A stretch of DNA of 64,000 nucleotides, taken from contig OZ257146.1 in NCBI GenBank assembly GCA_965279255.1, positions 4,154,001 through 4,218,000 of the forward strand, in the 5' to 3' direction. Positions 62,429 through 64,000 of this stretch are shown one piece after another. A model generated the notes under the pieces. That model saw nothing but the letters and a program-made list of their open reading frames with translations, was not told the origin of the DNA and searched no databases. The position numbers and the translations under genes were made by a program. The DNA comes from CAMFLJ01 sp965279255 (GTDB lineage: Bacteria > Actinomycetota > Acidimicrobiia > Acidimicrobiales > Acidimicrobilacustridaceae). Each line of letters starts with the position of its first letter. Position 1 is the stretch's first letter.

Positions 62429-62727
62429 GAGGCCTGGGCGGCGGCGGCCTGCACGGCCCGCCGGCTGATCGAGCGGGGCGCGTAGCCGCTGGCCGCACGC
62501 TCCTCCTCGGTCTCACCACCCCAGAAGCCGTTCTCACGGTTGATGCGGGCCATGTCGCGGCACGGCTCCAGCACGGGGCACCCCGCACACATCTTGCGGG
62601 CCTGGGCTTCACGTCGAACCCGACGTTCGGGGCGTTCGCCGGCGATCCCGAAGAAGAGGGTGGTCCGACCCTTGCACGCCGCATCGTCCATCCAGGACGG
62701 GCGGTCGCTCACAGCGAAGAGTTCCAT
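62425..62727 (-). CDS. WhiB-family iron-sulfur regulator
   Basis: 100 residues. Four cluster Cys: one in MDDAACKGR near residue 18, then CAGCPVLEPC (two plus one), and the GFWGGETEEER loop (G-W-G-G). C-terminal basic SISRRAV. Binds a 4Fe-4S cluster and the primary sigma factor to redirect transcription. It has a 35-base leader from a promoter at 62770-62797. Closest named type cannot be decided between WhiB1 and WhiB2. Confidence 0.93.
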   Translation of the reverse strand: MELFAVSDRPSWMDDAACKGRTTLFFGIAGERPERRVRREAQARKMCAGCPVLEPCRDMARINRENGFWGGETEEERAASGYAPRSISRRAVQAAAAQAS

Positions 62728-62769
62728 GGTTGGCCTCCGGTTCGGTTCTCCGCTCTCGGGACGGAGGTC

Positions 62770-62797
62770 AATTTAGCGCTAATTAGCGGAGCGACAA
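62770..62797 (-). promoter_or_regulatory. whiB promoter with AT-rich palindrome
   Basis: Minus strand: TTGTCG (-35, 62797-62792), 16-base spacer, TAAATT (-10, 62775-62770). The palindrome TTAGCGCTAA (62773-62782) overlaps the -10, and a further TTAGCG half-site adjoins it at 62783. Rare AT-rich patch in this genome. Confidence 0.6.
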
Positions 62798-62940
62798 CCT
62801 GGCGACATTGCGACTGGATGACGAACCGCCCTCCCACCCGCGTCCGTCGCCGTGCCCGCCGCCGGATGACCAGGCTGCAGCAGGGGAGTGGGCGGCGCTC
62901 CGCGACCCGGCGGCCGGAACCGGTTCGACCACACCTCTTC

Positions 62941-62946
62941 TAGGCT
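62941..62946 (+). promoter_or_regulatory. -10 element for cobA-hemD
   Basis: TAGGCT, 6 bases before the GTG at 62953. Confidence 0.45.
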
Positions 62947-62952
62947 CGCCCC

Positions 62953-64000
62953 GTGACCGTCTACCTCGTGGGCGCCGGCCCCGGCGATCCCGGCCTGTTG
63001 ACCGTGCGGGGCGCCGAGGTGCTCGCCCGGGCCGACGTGGTCGTCTACGACCGGCTCTCCGTCTCGGCGCTGCTCGACCTCGCGCCGGACGGGGCCGAGC
63101 GGATCAGCGTGGCCAAGAGCGCCGGGCGCGCGGTCATGCCCCAGGACGACATCAACGCGCTCCTCGTCGAGCGCGGCCTCGCCGGCCAGGAGGTCGTGCG
63201 CCTCAAGGGTGGCGACCCCTTCGTGTTCGCCAGGGGAGGGGAGGAGGCCGCGTCGCTGCGCGCCGCTGGGGTGCCCTACGAGGTCGTCCCCGGCATCACC
63301 TCCGCCATCGCCGCGCCCGCCTACGCCGGCATCCCGGTCACGCTCCGCCACTCGTCGACGTCCTTCACCGTGGTCACCGGCCACGAGGACCCGGACAAGG
63401 GGGGCGAGCTCGACTGGGGCGCCGTCGCCCGCCTCGGCGGCACCATCGTCATCCTCATGGGGGTCGGGCGCCTCCCGAAGATCGTCGCCCGGCTGCTCGA
63501 CGGCGGCCTCGCCCCCGACACGCCGGCGGCCGCCGTGCGCTGGGGCACCCGGCCCGAGCAGCACACCGTCCGGGCCACCCTGGCCACCATCGCCGACCAG
63601 GACCTGCAGGCTCCGAGCGTCATCGTCATCGGCGCGGTCGCCGCCACCGACCTCGACTGGTTCGAGTCGCGCCCGCTGTTCGGGAAGCGCGTCGTCGTCA
63701 CCCGGCCCGCCCATCAGGCCTCTGCGCTGGCGGCCCCGCTGCGGGCGGCCGGCGCCGAGCCGATCGTGGTGCCCACCATCGAGATCACCGAGCCCGACGA
63801 CGACGGTGCCGCGCTGCGGGCGGCCGTCGCCGACCTCGACGACGTGGCGTGGGTGGTGCTCACCTCCGCCAACGGCGCCAGCCGGTTCTGCGACGCCCTG
63901 CGCGACGGCCGCGACCTCGCGGGCGTGAAGCTGGCCGCCATAGGTCCCGGCACCGCCGACGAGCTCGCCCGCCACAACCTGGTGGCCGACCTGGTGCCCG
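62953..64000 (+). CDS. Uroporphyrinogen-III methyltransferase / uroporphyrinogen-III synthase fusion (truncated)
   Basis: 349 residues visible, the gene continues past the window. SUMT half: VYLVGAGPGDPGLLTVRGAEV at 3-23 (VGAGPGDPGL is the SAM site), VRLKGGDPFVFARGGEEA near 80, VPGITSAIAAPAYAGIPVT. From about residue 240 a HemD half begins with GKRVVVTRPAHQASALAAPL and has VLTSANGASRF. Makes both uroporphyrinogen III and its precorrin-2 product, linking siroheme/cobalamin and haem synthesis. The fusion is common in actinobacteria. Confidence 0.9.
   Translation, partial: MTVYLVGAGPGDPGLLTVRGAEVLARADVVVYDRLSVSALLDLAPDGAERISVAKSAGRAVMPQDDINALLVERGLAGQEVVRLKGGDPFVFARGGEEAASLRAAGVPYEVVPGITSAIAAPAYAGIPVTLRHSSTSFTVVTGHEDPDKGGELDWGAVARLGGTIVILMGVGRLPKIVARLLDGGLAPDTPAAAVRWGTRPEQHTVRATLATIADQDLQAPSVIVIGAVAATDLDWFESRPLFGKRVVVTRPAHQASALAAPLRAAGAEPIVVPTIEITEPDDDGAALRAAVADLDDVAWVVLTSANGASRFCDALRDGRDLAGVKLAAIGPGTADELARHNLVADLVP

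Larger units (their letters stand above)
62728..62952. other. Divergent intergenic region, 225 bases
   Basis: Holds the whiB promoter (62770-62797) and the cobA -10 (62941-62946). A GC-rich stretch from 62820 to 62930 shows no convincing small gene. Confidence 0.5.

Noticed and set aside
62820..62952. Cobalamin or haem riboswitch before cobA-hemD
   Set aside because: The -10 is 6 bases before the GTG, so no leader remains; no conserved B12 box was seen.

Overview
The window is a high-GC, gene-dense chromosomal segment from an actinobacterium. The evidence is a WhiB regulator, a PPOX/F420-type split-barrel protein and an LLM-type (F420-type) oxidoreductase, a HelD-like helicase, lhr directly followed by nei as in mycobacteria, a hemE-hemH-hemY set, a MshB-like PIG-L deacetylase, and heavy use of GTG starts with very short or absent 5' leaders. 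Gene content is compatible with the class Acidimicrobiia, but that placement is inference. No rRNA, tRNA or CRISPR array was recognised.

Layout. 1-5.3 kb: a truncated tandem-hotdog protein, a DrrA/DrrB-type ABC exporter, a low-molecular-weight phosphatase, a small unknown protein and a DHA2-type MFS exporter. 5.4-11.8 kb: an accessory catabolic-looking block of four SDRs, a KstR2-like TetR regulator and an LLM oxidoreductase, split by an IS481-family insertion sequence with long inverted ends. 11.8-16.5 kb: a complete branched-chain amino acid/amide ABC importer (livF-G-M-H-K order along the plus coordinates, transcribed K to F). 16.6-22.3 kb: envelope genes (LPG-synthase-like membrane protein, PIG-L deacetylase, GT4 glycosyltransferase, PAP2 protein) plus a secreted PQQ-type sugar dehydrogenase. 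22.3-29 kb: TesB thioesterase, GH1 glycosidase, GtrA, and a GT4/methyltransferase/six-hairpin-like cluster. 29-37 kb: a winged-helix AAA ATPase, dtd, Lnt, TMEM175-like channel, a PCu(A)C-like protein, an APH-like kinase, a frameshifted esterase and an NlpC/P60 hydrolase. 37-41 kb: haem genes. 41-52.5 kb: HelD-like helicase, GNAT, an ArsR/SRPBCC pair, a DtxR regulator, Lhr helicase, Nei glycosylase and NDH-2. 52.5-64 kb: PPOX, orphan FtsX permease, peroxiredoxin, CDF transporter, L-2-hydroxyglutarate oxidase, pyrophosphatase, a dehydrogenase-like pseudoenzyme, photolyase, pentapeptide-repeat protein, WhiB and a truncated CobA-HemD fusion.

Operons are tight: many neighbours overlap by the 4-base ATGA or GTGA pattern. 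About twenty genes that begin transcription units carry a -10-like hexamer (xAnnnT) only 6-8 bases before the start codon, which implies leaderless mRNAs and helps choose starts (for example MFS, hemE).

The most unusual signals are: this leaderless promoter pattern; a family of perfect or near-perfect hairpins scattered between genes (10768, 37225, 60223, with a related tandem pair at 43033-43149); several family members that have lost catalytic or ligand residues (an SDR, a Glu/Leu-dehydrogenase homologue, Lnt, PCu(A)C, DtxR); a phosphatase gene with no canonical start codon; an esterase broken by one missing base; and a LexA-type palindrome over the lhr promoter. No wholly new multi-gene system could be demonstrated; the best candidates for uncharacterised biology are the winged-helix AAA ATPase, the dehydrogenase-like pseudoenzyme and the hairpin family.
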